64,000 nucleotides of DNA from Cellvibrionaceae bacterium (lineage in GTDB: Bacteria > Pseudomonadota > Gammaproteobacteria > Pseudomonadales > Cellvibrionaceae), in NCBI GenBank assembly GCA_021151825.1, contig JAGKWQ010000008.1, positions 1-64,000 of the forward strand, written 5' to 3'. The notes under the pieces were generated by a model. It was given only the letters and a program-made list of their open reading frames with translations. It did not search any database and was not told the origin of the DNA. Both the position numbers and the translations under genes were made by a program. Below, piece after piece: positions 26,674 through 34,731 of this stretch. Every line of letters starts with the position of its first letter. The stretch's first letter is position 1.

Positions 26674-27942
26674 TTATTTAGTTTTGTTAGCCTGAATTAC
26701 CCACAAACGGGATAAAAGAGCTAGTTTTGATGATGAAGGAACCAGCTTAAAGGCCTGAATAGCTTCTTGTTTTTTATTCAAAGCCAAGTTAGCAATACCA
26801 ATATTAATATTCACATCATCTTTAATATTGTTAACGCCACCTTTGGCCAAGCCTTTGTTAAAGGCCGCAATAGCACTCTCATATTGGCCATGCCCCAAAT
26901 AAGCTTCACCTACTTTAATCAAAGCCTCACCAGTTGGTTTAGCTGCAGCTTCTTTTTCAATCGATGGCAGCAGCTTCAAATCTTCAGCAGCTTGTGTTTT
27001 AGCCAAATTTAAAAGCTTCAAATCACGCTCTTTTGATGCACTTTTGCCTAGCACACCTTTAGCAAAACCTTCTTCCAATATAGTTTTGGCATCACCTGGA
27101 TTGGTTACAGCAATCGACAACTCAGCCAATTCAATGTATTCATCTGGCTGCAACAAACCAGCCTTTTGAACCAACTTCAAGTAGATAACATTTTGGCGAT
27201 CGCTAAATGATGAACCTTGCAACAGATAGGTAAACATATCTGACCAATATTGATCGGTCGGGTGTGTTTGTAATAATTGCTCAAGCGTAAGAACAACATC
27301 AGCCTTTTTATTTTGCTTATGTTGACTGCTCATTAACAACTGTAACCATTCCTCTTCGATTGGTTTACCTTGCTTTTTGGCAGTATCAATAATGCGCTTT
27401 GCATACTCTTCAGAGCGAGCAAAATTATTTTGCAAGTAATAAGCCTGTGCTATCTGACGCTGAACTTCTAAATCAGCACCAGCGACTTTCAAATAGCGCT
27501 CACTTAATTCAATTGCTTTTGGATAATTCTTTAACGCAAAGTAAATTTGCGCCATATTCAAAATACGCTTTGGCTCTTCTTCTTTCTTAAATTGACCAGC
27601 AGCCAGCATTTTTTCATAAACAGCAACTGCGCCTGCATAGTCCTTCAAATTGACCATACAGAAAGCCAACATCTCATTGATAATGGCATCTTCAGTAGCA
27701 TTTTTTCCTTCAATAGCAGCAACTTCTTTAGTTTTTGCCAGTGCTTCTTTCCACTTTTTTGCATCCATAAGCTCGCGAGCTTCTTTAAGTGGCTTGCCTA
27801 CTTTGGCACTTACTTTTTGTGTTTCCGCAGCTTTTGCAGCAGCAAAAGCATGCTGACTTACTACTGGTGCGATTGCCACACTTGAACAAAAACCAAGTAC
27901 AGCAACACGCAGAAAAAGATTCAATTTTTTATTGGACAACAT
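26674..27942 (-). CDS. Periplasmic TPR protein of the TonB system
   Basis: About 422 residues from ATG 27942 (a 12-codon upstream extension is dropped). A signal peptide (VAVLGFCSSVAIAP ... AFAAAK) is followed by tetratricopeptide repeats: pairs such as KKWKEALAKTKEVA, KDYAGAVAVYEKML, KNYPKAIELSERYL, NNFARSEEYAKRI and GQYESAIAAFNKGL. It is last in the tonB-exbB-exbD-exbD operon. TPR or TtpC-like partners are needed by some Vibrio and Shewanella TonB systems, so this is probably a periplasmic scaffold of the energising complex. That role is inferred from position. Confidence 0.85.
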   Translation of the reverse strand: MLSNKKLNLFLRVAVLGFCSSVAIAPVVSQHAFAAAKAAETQKVSAKVGKPLKEARELMDAKKWKEALAKTKEVAAIEGKNATEDAIINEMLAFCMVNLKDYAGAVAVYEKMLAAGQFKKEEEPKRILNMAQIYFALKNYPKAIELSERYLKVAGADLEVQRQIAQAYYLQNNFARSEEYAKRIIDTAKKQGKPIEEEWLQLLMSSQHKQNKKADVVLTLEQLLQTHPTDQYWSDMFTYLLQGSSFSDRQNVIYLKLVQKAGLLQPDEYIELAELSIAVTNPGDAKTILEEGFAKGVLGKSASKERDLKLLNLAKTQAAEDLKLLPSIEKEAAAKPTGEALIKVGEAYLGHGQYESAIAAFNKGLAKGGVNNIKDDVNINIGIANLALNKKQEAIQAFKLVPSSSKLALLSRLWVIQANKTK

Positions 27943-28018
27943 AGCTTCAACTCTTTTTTGACGTAAAAATTCAAGCAATTAAAAGATAATTTATATCGCT
28001 AAAACTAAAAAAGCTTGA

Positions 28019-28438
28019 TTACTCAAGCTTTTCATTACCAATGATACCGATATTGGTTAAACCCAAACGCTGTGCTGTTGCCAATACTTTTGCCACGATA
28101 TCGTATTTAGCCAACTTGTGCGGCTTTAAGTGAATTTCAGGCATCGGATCCATTTTGGCAGCATGCAACATATAATTTTTCAGCATTTCACCATCGCGCA
28201 CCACAGTGCCATCCCAACGCATAGTACCGTCAAAGTCTACGTCAATACTGATAATGGTTGGCAATACCGTAGGTGGTGGCGAACTATTTATTGGCATATC
28301 CATTTTCACGGCGTGAGTCTGGATAGGCAGAGTAATAATTAGCATCACAATTAAAACCAGCATAACGTCGATCAATGGAGTGGTATTCATCTCCACCATT
28401 ACGTCATCGCTAGCGCTGTTACCAACATTCATACCCAT
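28019..28438 (-). CDS. exbD: ExbD-type proton channel subunit (second copy)
   Basis: 139 residues with a cytoplasmic start, one membrane helix (PLIDVMLVLIVMLIITLP) carrying the essential Asp (residue 24) of ExbD/TolR proteins, and a periplasmic domain. It works with ExbB to turn the proton gradient into movement of TonB. It differs in sequence from the copy just upstream, so the two are not a recent duplication. GAGG 9 bases before ATG. Xanthomonas has a similar tonB-exbB-exbD1-exbD2 arrangement. Confidence 0.93.
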   Translation of the reverse strand: MGMNVGNSASDDVMVEMNTTPLIDVMLVLIVMLIITLPIQTHAVKMDMPINSSPPPTVLPTIISIDVDFDGTMRWDGTVVRDGEMLKNYMLHAAKMDPMPEIHLKPHKLAKYDIVAKVLATAQRLGLTNIGIIGNEKLE

Positions 28439-28462
28439 AGTAATAACCTCTGCTTAACGTAT

Positions 28463-28879
28463 TTATCGAACTGGAATTGTAATGAATCCAATTTTACTAA
28501 TACCTGAACGTTGACAATATAAAACCAAACGACCAACGTGCTCATAACGACCAGCTAAATCACCACGAATGTGGACTTCAGGCTGCGGACGAATAACAGA
28601 AACTTCTTTCAGCTTGGCCAACAGCGTCGCCTTATCTGCAATTCTTGCGTCGTTCCAGTAATATTCGCCATCTTTGGTTACAGCGATCACGATGTTTTCT
28701 GGTTTAGTCTGGGTCGGAGTATTTGAAACGTTAGGCAAATCAATTTGCACAGTTTTAATTACAACCGGAATAGTAATCAGGAAGATAATCAACATAACCA
28801 ACATAACGTCTACGAGAGGCGTGGTGTTAATTGTCGAGTTGAGTTCTTCCTCTTCTCCAGCAGAAATATTCATGCCCAT
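28463..28879 (-). CDS. exbD: ExbD-type proton channel subunit (first copy)
   Basis: 138 residues; same plan as its neighbour, with a membrane helix PLVDVMLVMLIIFLITIP and the conserved Asp near residue 25. The acidic N-terminus (SAGEEEELNS) differs from that of the second copy. It ends 24 bases before the second exbD and lies 77 bases after exbB. Two ExbD proteins may form a mixed periplasmic dimer, which is inference. Confidence 0.93.
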   Translation of the reverse strand: MGMNISAGEEEELNSTINTTPLVDVMLVMLIIFLITIPVVIKTVQIDLPNVSNTPTQTKPENIVIAVTKDGEYYWNDARIADKATLLAKLKEVSVIRPQPEVHIRGDLAGRYEHVGRLVLYCQRSGISKIGFITIPVR

Positions 28880-28956
28880 AATCTATAACTCCCGGGTTTG
28901 TTCGTAAGAGCTTGGACAAACAACCCAAGCTCTTTGTTTCGGTTAAGAACAGCTAA

Positions 28957-29907
28957 TTATTGACCGCCACGGACACCCATAGCCAAGTTTGCATGGATGT
29001 CACCAGCAAACTTACGCAGAGACTCAACGATTACTTTGTTACGACGAACCAACCAGTTGTAAGCCAATACTGCAGGTACCGCTACACCCAGACCGATTGC
29101 AGTCATGATCAATGCTTCACCTACTGGACCCGCTACTTTATCGATACTTGCTTGACCGGTAATACCGATTGCGATCAGAGCGTGGTAAATACCCCATACA
29201 GTACCGAACAGACCAACGAAAGGAGAACATGAACCAACGGTTGCCAGTGTTGACAAGCCAGTCTGCAATTGACCACTTACTTGCTCAACAGTACGTTGTA
29301 ATTGATGGGCAACCCAATCAGACAAATCAACTTTTTCACCAGTGCGCGCAGCATGTTGCTTGGCAGCAAGAATGCCTTCTTCCGCAACAGCACGGAATGC
29401 ACTGCTTTCTTTATAAACTTTAAGGCCTTCAGTCAAATCTTTGCTTTCCCAGAATCTACGGGTAGCTTTAGCTTGTGACAACAAACCTTGTTGTTGAATC
29501 AGCTTGGTAACCAATACGTACCAGGTTGCTGCTGACATGATGATCATAATGATCAAAGTACCTTTAGCAATAACGTCACCTTGCTCCCACAGTTCTTTCA
29601 AACCGAATTGGGAACCATGAGCAGCAGTAGCTGCTTCAGCGGCAGTAGCAGCGTTAGCTGCATCATCACTAGCTACTGAACTGGTTTCAGCAGAAGCATC
29701 AACTGCTGCAGAATCTGCAGCCGGGTCAACAGGGAGTGCACCAGCATCTACTGCTGTTGCATCGGTAGCAGGCGCTGCTTCAACCGCTGGGGTAGAAGTA
29801 GCATCAGTTGTAGCTGCGTCCTGGGCATAGGCAGAACTCAAAGAAAGTGGAGCACCCAACAATAACACCAGTTGCAACACCAAAGATGATGAGAATTTTG
29901 CTTTCAT
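28957..29907 (-). CDS. exbB: ExbB/TolQ-type proton channel with Ala-rich periplasmic extension
   Basis: 316 residues: a signal peptide (LVLLLGAPLSLSSAYA), then an Ala/Asp/Thr-rich low-complexity region of about 70 residues, and then the MotA/TolQ/ExbB domain with three membrane helices (GTLIIMIIMSAATWYVLV; LATVGSCSPFVGLFGTVWG; GEALIMTAIGLGVAVPAVLA). It forms the pentameric channel that drives TonB. The N-terminal extension is longer than in E. coli ExbB and is seen in ExbB of several polysaccharide-degrading or marine bacteria. AGGA is 8 bases before ATG. Confidence 0.93.
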   Translation of the reverse strand: MKAKFSSSLVLQLVLLLGAPLSLSSAYAQDAATTDATSTPAVEAAPATDATAVDAGALPVDPAADSAAVDASAETSSVASDDAANAATAAEAATAAHGSQFGLKELWEQGDVIAKGTLIIMIIMSAATWYVLVTKLIQQQGLLSQAKATRRFWESKDLTEGLKVYKESSAFRAVAEEGILAAKQHAARTGEKVDLSDWVAHQLQRTVEQVSGQLQTGLSTLATVGSCSPFVGLFGTVWGIYHALIAIGITGQASIDKVAGPVGEALIMTAIGLGVAVPAVLAYNWLVRRNKVIVESLRKFAGDIHANLAMGVRGGQ

Positions 29908-29969
29908 GTTTAAATCCTACGTGTAGATATGTTTATCAATTTAAGTTAAAACCATTCGCAACAAGTCGA

Positions 29970-30578
29970 TTATTTTTCGTCGATCTTGAAGCGGAACTTA
30001 ATACGGTGCCAACAAGCAATTGGTTGAGTACCTTTCATACAAGGCTCAAACTTCCAAGCGCGAATAGCATGCTTGAGAGCTGCCTCATCCAATCGTTCGA
30101 AACCACTAGATCCTTCAACCTTCCCATCACGCACTTTTCCTGACTCATCAAGATAAAGCGCCAAACCAACCGAACCTTCTTCTCCAAGACGCAATGATGC
30201 AGATGGATAAGGAGGACGACTTAGCCCTTTCTTAGGTGGTCGAGGAGGTGTAGTTTTTGCTTCCTCAACTGGTTTTTTGGAAACTGTAATTGCATTAGCG
30301 TTCGCTGGTGGCGGTGCATCTGCCGTAAATTCGATATCCGGTGGAGGTACGAAATCAGGCGGTGGAGGCACGAAATCAGGCGGAGGTGGTGGCGGCGCCT
30401 CTTCTTCAGGCGGTGCTTCTTCCTCAATGATCTTTGCATCAATCTGCTGTTTAACAATCTCTAAAGGATTGTGACCAAGATTATTAAGAAGTAGATAGAT
30501 GATTACCACGTGAAATAGCACAACAACGGCTATCCCCGTGATTCGCTCTGGTAAGGTTTTTTTTGCTTTATATGACAT
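29970..30578 (-). CDS. tonB: TonB energy transducer
   Basis: About 202 residues from ATG 30578; a GTG three codons upstream is possible. There is one N-terminal membrane helix (GIAVVVLFHVVIIYLLL) with the His needed for ExbB/D contact, then a Pro-rich periplasmic spacer of PP, PDF and PE units, and a C-terminal TonB domain (SRPPYPSASLRLGEEGSV, AIRAWKFEP) that contacts the TonB box of outer-membrane receptors. It is first in the operon. No TonB-dependent receptor is in this window. Confidence 0.93.
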   Translation of the reverse strand: MSYKAKKTLPERITGIAVVVLFHVVIIYLLLNNLGHNPLEIVKQQIDAKIIEEEAPPEEEAPPPPPPDFVPPPPDFVPPPDIEFTADAPPPANANAITVSKKPVEEAKTTPPRPPKKGLSRPPYPSASLRLGEEGSVGLALYLDESGKVRDGKVEGSSGFERLDEAALKHAIRAWKFEPCMKGTQPIACWHRIKFRFKIDEK

Positions 30579-31052
30579 AGGCAACACATCTTGAAAGTTA
30601 GAAACCCAAATGACTTACAGCTCTTTTTATAAACACCTGCAAATCAGGCAACTTTAACGGCCGTCTAGCAAAATGATGGCCGGTTACATGATTTTTATAC
30701 CGAATGCCCTTTCTTTATAATTCTTATATCAAAACTTAATTTGGCGCTTAAACCAAAGCGGTGGATTTTACGAATTTCTCACAAAAATAGATTCTTTATA
30801 GTAAGTCTTTTACAGTTATTTACGTTAATACAAAAGTCTTTATCATGTATGTAAAAAAACCGTAACTCCTTAAAAACCTTGAAAAATATCCGTAAAAAAC
30901 TTCCAGATAAATTGCTTACTTATAGTAATGGACGACATTGTATTAATTTTTAAAGTTTTATTCGTTAATAAGCCGTAAAGTATTTTTACGCCACAATAAC
31001 CTTATTGGGCACAAAAGCACTCTTATCCTATCCATTTGGCTTATGGATATTA

Positions 31053-31113
31053 GAAGAAGGAAGAAGGAAGAAGGAAGAAGGAAGAAGGAAGAAGGAAGAA
31101 GGAAGAAGGAAGA
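31053..31113 (+). repeat. 7-bp polypurine tandem repeat (GAAGAAG)8
   Basis: Eight perfect copies of GAAGAAG from 31053 to 31108 plus a partial ninth. It is all-purine on the plus strand. It lies about 45 bases past the fpr stop, just outside the fpr 3' hairpin. The unit is not a multiple of three and slippage is expected, but no gene reads through it that I can support. Confidence 0.95.
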
Positions 31114-31141
31114 GCAAATCACCTTATCAGGTAATTTGCTC
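31114..31141 (-). terminator. Hairpin after fpr
   Basis: AGCAAATCACC (31114... region start at the tract edge) pairs with GGTAATTTGCT (to 31141) with one mismatch. On the minus strand it is followed by the pyrimidine tract TTCCTTCTTCC of the repeat rather than a pure T run, so it is a probable but imperfect terminator of fpr. Confidence 0.55.
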
Positions 31142-31154
31142 CAAAAGATAAATA

Positions 31155-31931
31155 CTATTTTTCAACAAAAGCTCGCTCAATTACATAATCACCAGCAATA
31201 CCGATCCGAGGAGAGACTACCAAGCCCGCCTTATCCAGAATTGCGCAAGTATCATCCAACATAGTTGGACTACCACACAGCATTGCCCTATCTGTTTCAG
31301 GATTCAATGGAGGTAAACCTACATCACTCAACAACTTTCCGCTTTCCAGCAAATCAGTCAAACGTCCCTGATTGGTAAAAGCTTCGCGAGTTACGGTTGG
31401 ATAATAGATAAGCTTATTACGAACCTCTTCACCTAAAAACTCATGATTAGGAAGATCCTTGGTAATGAAATCACGATATGCCAAATCATCTACCTTACGC
31501 ACACCATGAACCAAAATAACCTTTTCAAACTTTTCATAGGTATCCGGATCCTGGATGAGGCTAATAAACGGAGCCAAACCAGTTCCCGTAGACAACAAAT
31601 ATAAATTTTTCCCGGGTTTCAAGTCAGAAAGCAATATAGTCCCCGTGGGCTTCTTACCAACAAGAATGTCATCACCAACTTTAATATGTTGGAGCAATGA
31701 GGTAAGCGGGCCATTTGGAACCTTAATGCTAAAAAACTCCAAATGCTCTTCATAGTTCGGACTCGCGATACTGTAAGCGCGCAGCAAAGGCTTGGTTTCT
31801 TGTTGCAAACCAATCATTACGAATTGGCCATTCTCGAAACGAAATGACTCATCACGAGTCGTAGTAAAACTGAACAAGCTGTCATTCCAATGTTTAACCG
31901 TTAAAACTTTCTGTGTATTAAATGCGCTCAT
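31155..31931 (-). CDS. fpr: Ferredoxin/flavodoxin-NADP+ reductase
   Basis: FAD enzyme of 258 residues that exchanges electrons between NADPH and ferredoxin or flavodoxin, and helps against oxidative stress and in iron-sulfur assembly. The FAD motif RAYSIASPNYEE near residue 51 is followed by the phosphate loop (IKVPNGPLTS), the NADP site (LLSTGTGLAPFISLIQD) and MLCGSP. The C-terminus, FVEK, is that of the bacterial subclass I type. It lies 24 bases after etfA on the same strand and may be part of the etf transcript. Confidence 0.94.
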   Translation of the reverse strand: MSAFNTQKVLTVKHWNDSLFSFTTTRDESFRFENGQFVMIGLQQETKPLLRAYSIASPNYEEHLEFFSIKVPNGPLTSLLQHIKVGDDILVGKKPTGTILLSDLKPGKNLYLLSTGTGLAPFISLIQDPDTYEKFEKVILVHGVRKVDDLAYRDFITKDLPNHEFLGEEVRNKLIYYPTVTREAFTNQGRLTDLLESGKLLSDVGLPPLNPETDRAMLCGSPTMLDDTCAILDKAGLVVSPRIGIAGDYVIERAFVEK

Positions 31932-31955
31932 AAATTCTTCTCATTAATTCCTGTT

Positions 31956-32882
31956 TTATTGCAATGCTTTGTCCAGCTCAGGTAAGGCAGTAAATAAATC
32001 CGCAACCACACCATAATCGGCATATTTGAAAATTGGGGCATCAGGATCATGATTGATCGCAACAACAACCTTACTATCCTTAATACCAGCAATATGCTGC
32101 ATCGCACCAGAAATACCGACTGCAATATAAAGATCCGGTGCAATCAAAGTCCCTGTCTGCCCAACCTGTAAATCATTGGGTGCGAACCCCGCGTCTACGC
32201 ATGCACGAGTTGCGCCTATTGCCGCATCCAATTTCTCAGCAATAGGCGATAAAAGAGCCTCAAAACTTTCACCCAAACTGCGCCCACCTGCAATTACCAC
32301 GCGCGCAGATCCCAACTCAGGACGATCCGAATGATTTAGATCTTCTTTTATCCAGCTACTAATTGCTCTTGAAGAGGGTGCAGAAATCGACACAACTTCT
32401 GCATTTCCATCAGTACCCACCGGGCGAAATGCTGTATTCCTAACAGTTACAATTTGCAACGCCTGAGGATTTTCAACATGCGAAAAGATATTTCCGGCAT
32501 ATTCAGGACGCACATAAGATGAAGGGGCATGAACTTCCACAACATCAGTGATTGGCGCAACGTCTAAACGTGCAGCGATAGCAGGTATTACACTTTTACC
32601 CAATACGCTATGCGCACTCACTATCACATCGTATTCTTTTGCAATCGACAGTACTAAATCCTGCACATCTTCTACTAATGGACGCGCAAAATAATCAGCT
32701 TGTGCAACCAGAACTCGCGTAACACCAGATAAGGTTGCAGCCTCTTTTGCTGCTTCATCTACCTGACTGCCGTAGACAAGAAGATCTATAGGTTTTTGCC
32801 AGACTGCCGCAGCGCTTACAACATGTGCCGCAACACCTTTCAGCTTGTTACCATCTAGCTCGGCCAAGACTAGAATACTCAT
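31956..32882 (-). CDS. etfA: Electron transfer flavoprotein alpha subunit
   Basis: 308 residues. EtfA carries the FAD of the ETF heterodimer, which takes electrons from acyl-CoA and other dehydrogenases. The C-terminal FAD domain shows VIAGGRSLGESFEAL, DLQVGQTGTLIAPDLYIAVGISGA and VVAINHDPDAPIF, the standard signature. It overlaps etfB by four bases (ATGA), indicating translational coupling. It supplies ETF-QO (34732-36384) and pairs functionally with beta-oxidation. Confidence 0.97.
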   Translation of the reverse strand: MSILVLAELDGNKLKGVAAHVVSAAAVWQKPIDLLVYGSQVDEAAKEAATLSGVTRVLVAQADYFARPLVEDVQDLVLSIAKEYDVIVSAHSVLGKSVIPAIAARLDVAPITDVVEVHAPSSYVRPEYAGNIFSHVENPQALQIVTVRNTAFRPVGTDGNAEVVSISAPSSRAISSWIKEDLNHSDRPELGSARVVIAGGRSLGESFEALLSPIAEKLDAAIGATRACVDAGFAPNDLQVGQTGTLIAPDLYIAVGISGAMQHIAGIKDSKVVVAINHDPDAPIFKYADYGVVADLFTALPELDKALQ

Positions 32883-33628
32883 TGCAAAACCTCCGCCTTA
32901 CGCAAGGTGTTAACTAATTCACTTACACTTGCCAACTGAACTGCGCCCGGCTTCTGTGGCGGCTCATTGGATTTGATAACCGTAAAGCGGTTTGCAAGAT
33001 CAATACCCAGCTCGCTAGCAGCTAAAGTTTCGATAGCCTTTTTCTTGGCCATCATCAAGTTTGGCAACTTGATAAACCGAGGCTCATTCAACCGCAAATC
33101 CGAAGTCAATACTGCCGGCAATTGCAATGAGATAGTTTGTGTCCCTTTATCGACTTCACGAGTTACCTCAACAGAACCATCCTTTACTTGAAGAGCTGAA
33201 GTAAAAGTTCCCAAACCTACACCAAGCAATGCAGCCAGCATCTGGCCAGTTTGGCCATAATCTTCACCTACAGCTTGTTTGCCCAGAAAAACAAGACCGG
33301 GCTGCTCGCGTTCGACAATTACTTTCAACAGCTTGGCCACCGAGAGTGGCTGTAACCGAGCATCAGTTTCAACCAACAAAGCACGATCCACACCCATTGC
33401 ATAGGCATGACGCAAACTATCTTTAGCATCGGCACCACCAATGCTTACCGCAACGATTGCAGTAACAAGGCCACGCTCTTTCAAGCGCACTGCCTCTTCA
33501 ATAGAAATTTCGTCAAAGGGGTTAATCACCCGCCTGGCTTGCGATAAATCAACCTGCCCTGTCGTAGCATCCACGAAAGGTTTCAGGTTGTGGTCAACCG
33601 CGTGCTTCACAGCAACAAGAACTTTCAT
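32879..33628 (-). CDS. etfB: Electron transfer flavoprotein beta subunit
   Basis: 249 residues. EtfB binds AMP and forms the recognition loop that docks to partner dehydrogenases. Signature pieces are VLVAVKHAVDHN, RVINPFDEISIEEAVRLKE and GKQAVGEDYGQTGQMLAALLG, and the docking-loop LPAVLTSDLRLNEPRFIKLPNLM area. A GGAGG site lies 6 bases before ATG 33628. It is divergent from the LysR gene, with about 110 bases between. Confidence 0.97.
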   Translation of the reverse strand: MKVLVAVKHAVDHNLKPFVDATTGQVDLSQARRVINPFDEISIEEAVRLKERGLVTAIVAVSIGGADAKDSLRHAYAMGVDRALLVETDARLQPLSVAKLLKVIVEREQPGLVFLGKQAVGEDYGQTGQMLAALLGVGLGTFTSALQVKDGSVEVTREVDKGTQTISLQLPAVLTSDLRLNEPRFIKLPNLMMAKKKAIETLAASELGIDLANRFTVIKSNEPPQKPGAVQLASVSELVNTLRKAEVLQ

Positions 33629-33736
33629 ACGGCCTCCAAGGATGAGCCTTAAACATTCAACTTGTACGCTATTCTATTTAGCGCTAGCATATTTGTAAAA
33701 TCGATAATTTATATTTTGCATATTGACTGGGCAGAT

Positions 33737-34663
33737 ATGAGATACACACTACGCCAATTAGAGATATTCGCTGCTATCGCCCGTGCTGGTAATGTCTCCA
33801 AAGCTGCTGAAGAGGTTGCACTTTCCCAATCTGCTGCCAGTACCGCCCTTGCCGAGCTGGAGCGGCAGTTTGATTGCCAGTTGTTTGATCGACATGGCAA
33901 ACTCCTGATCCTTAATGCATTAGGAAAAAGCCTGTTACCTGCTGCTAGTAGCTTACTTACCCAGGCAAAAGAGATTGAACAGCTGTTAGAGGGAAAAACC
34001 GCACTCGGAGATTTGAAGGTCGGTGCTACGTTGACCATAGGCAATTACCTTGCCATTCTGATCATTAGCGAATTTATGCAGCGCCACTCAGAGTGCCATA
34101 TTAACCTTCAGGTTAAAAATACCCAACATATTCTGGAACAATTGGCTAACTACGAACTTGATTTGGGTCTAATCGAGGGCAGCTGCAATCATCCCGAATT
34201 AATTGCCGAACCATGGATGGATGATGAACTGGCAGTATTTTGTCAGCCTGAACATCCGCTCGCCAAAGCAAAGAAAATATCCATAGAGGATTTAACCTCG
34301 GCAACCTGGATTTTGCGCGAACAAGGATCAGGTACCAGAGAAACTTTTGACCATGCCATGCGCCACCATGCTTCGGGTTTAAAAGTCCGCCTGGAACTGG
34401 AACATACGGAAGCAATAAAACGGGCCGTAGAATCAGGCCTAGGCATTGGCTGCATTTCGCGCCTGGCGTTACGCGATGCATTTCGCCGCGGCAGCCTCGT
34501 GGAAATAAAAACACCCATGCTGGATCTGAAGCGCCAATTTATGATTGTATGGCATAAAAATCGCTACCAAACCCCTGCCCTGACCAGCTTCCTTGATTAT
34601 TGCCGCTCACTTACCGTGAACCTTAAACATAGCGAAGATATTTTTTTACCAACAATTGCCTAA
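33737..34663 (+). CDS. LysR-family regulator, YeiE-like
   Basis: 308 residues from ATG 33737, chosen because the helix-turn-helix domain then begins directly (MRYTLRQLEIFAAIARAGNV); 25 upstream codons are dropped. The effector domain keeps motifs I recall from E. coli YeiE: ATLTIGNYL, LGLIEGSC, WILREQGSGTRE, AIKRAVESGLGIGCIS and FLDYCRS. YeiE responds to sulfite in enteric bacteria; the ligand here is unknown. The gene lies between etfB (divergent) and the ETF-QO gene (same direction), so it may control electron-transfer genes; that is inference. Confidence 0.88.
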   Translation: MRYTLRQLEIFAAIARAGNVSKAAEEVALSQSAASTALAELERQFDCQLFDRHGKLLILNALGKSLLPAASSLLTQAKEIEQLLEGKTALGDLKVGATLTIGNYLAILIISEFMQRHSECHINLQVKNTQHILEQLANYELDLGLIEGSCNHPELIAEPWMDDELAVFCQPEHPLAKAKKISIEDLTSATWILREQGSGTRETFDHAMRHHASGLKVRLELEHTEAIKRAVESGLGIGCISRLALRDAFRRGSLVEIKTPMLDLKRQFMIVWHKNRYQTPALTSFLDYCRSLTVNLKHSEDIFLPTIA

Positions 34664-34731
34664 TACAATCTGCATATACGATTCGCATAAAATCAAATAC
34701 TGAAGCAACCAATTTTTAGCCGAGAAATTTT

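Larger units (their letters stand above)
30579..31154. other. 576-bp AT-rich gap upstream of tonB
   Basis: It holds the tonB promoter region (leftward) and the 3' end of fpr (rightmost). It is strongly AT-rich between 30720 and 31000, with several GTAAAA/TTTTAC pieces, including CGTAAA (30974-30979) with TTTACG (30985-30990). I could not pick one sigma-70 promoter or a Fur box with confidence. The right end has the 7-bp repeat tract and the fpr 3' hairpin. The ORF across the tract is not considered real. Confidence 0.45.

Noticed and set aside
26674..30578. Tol-Pal system instead of TonB
   Set aside because: No TolA, TolB or Pal gene is present and the first gene has a TonB C-terminal domain and Pro-rich spacer.
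30579..31050. Fur box upstream of tonB
   Set aside because: The region is AT-rich but no stretch fits the 19-bp Fur consensus.
31043..31264. 73-residue plus-strand ORF with repeated RRKKEEG
   Set aside because: The peptide is only the translation of the 7-bp tandem repeat, runs antisense into fpr and has no ribosome site.
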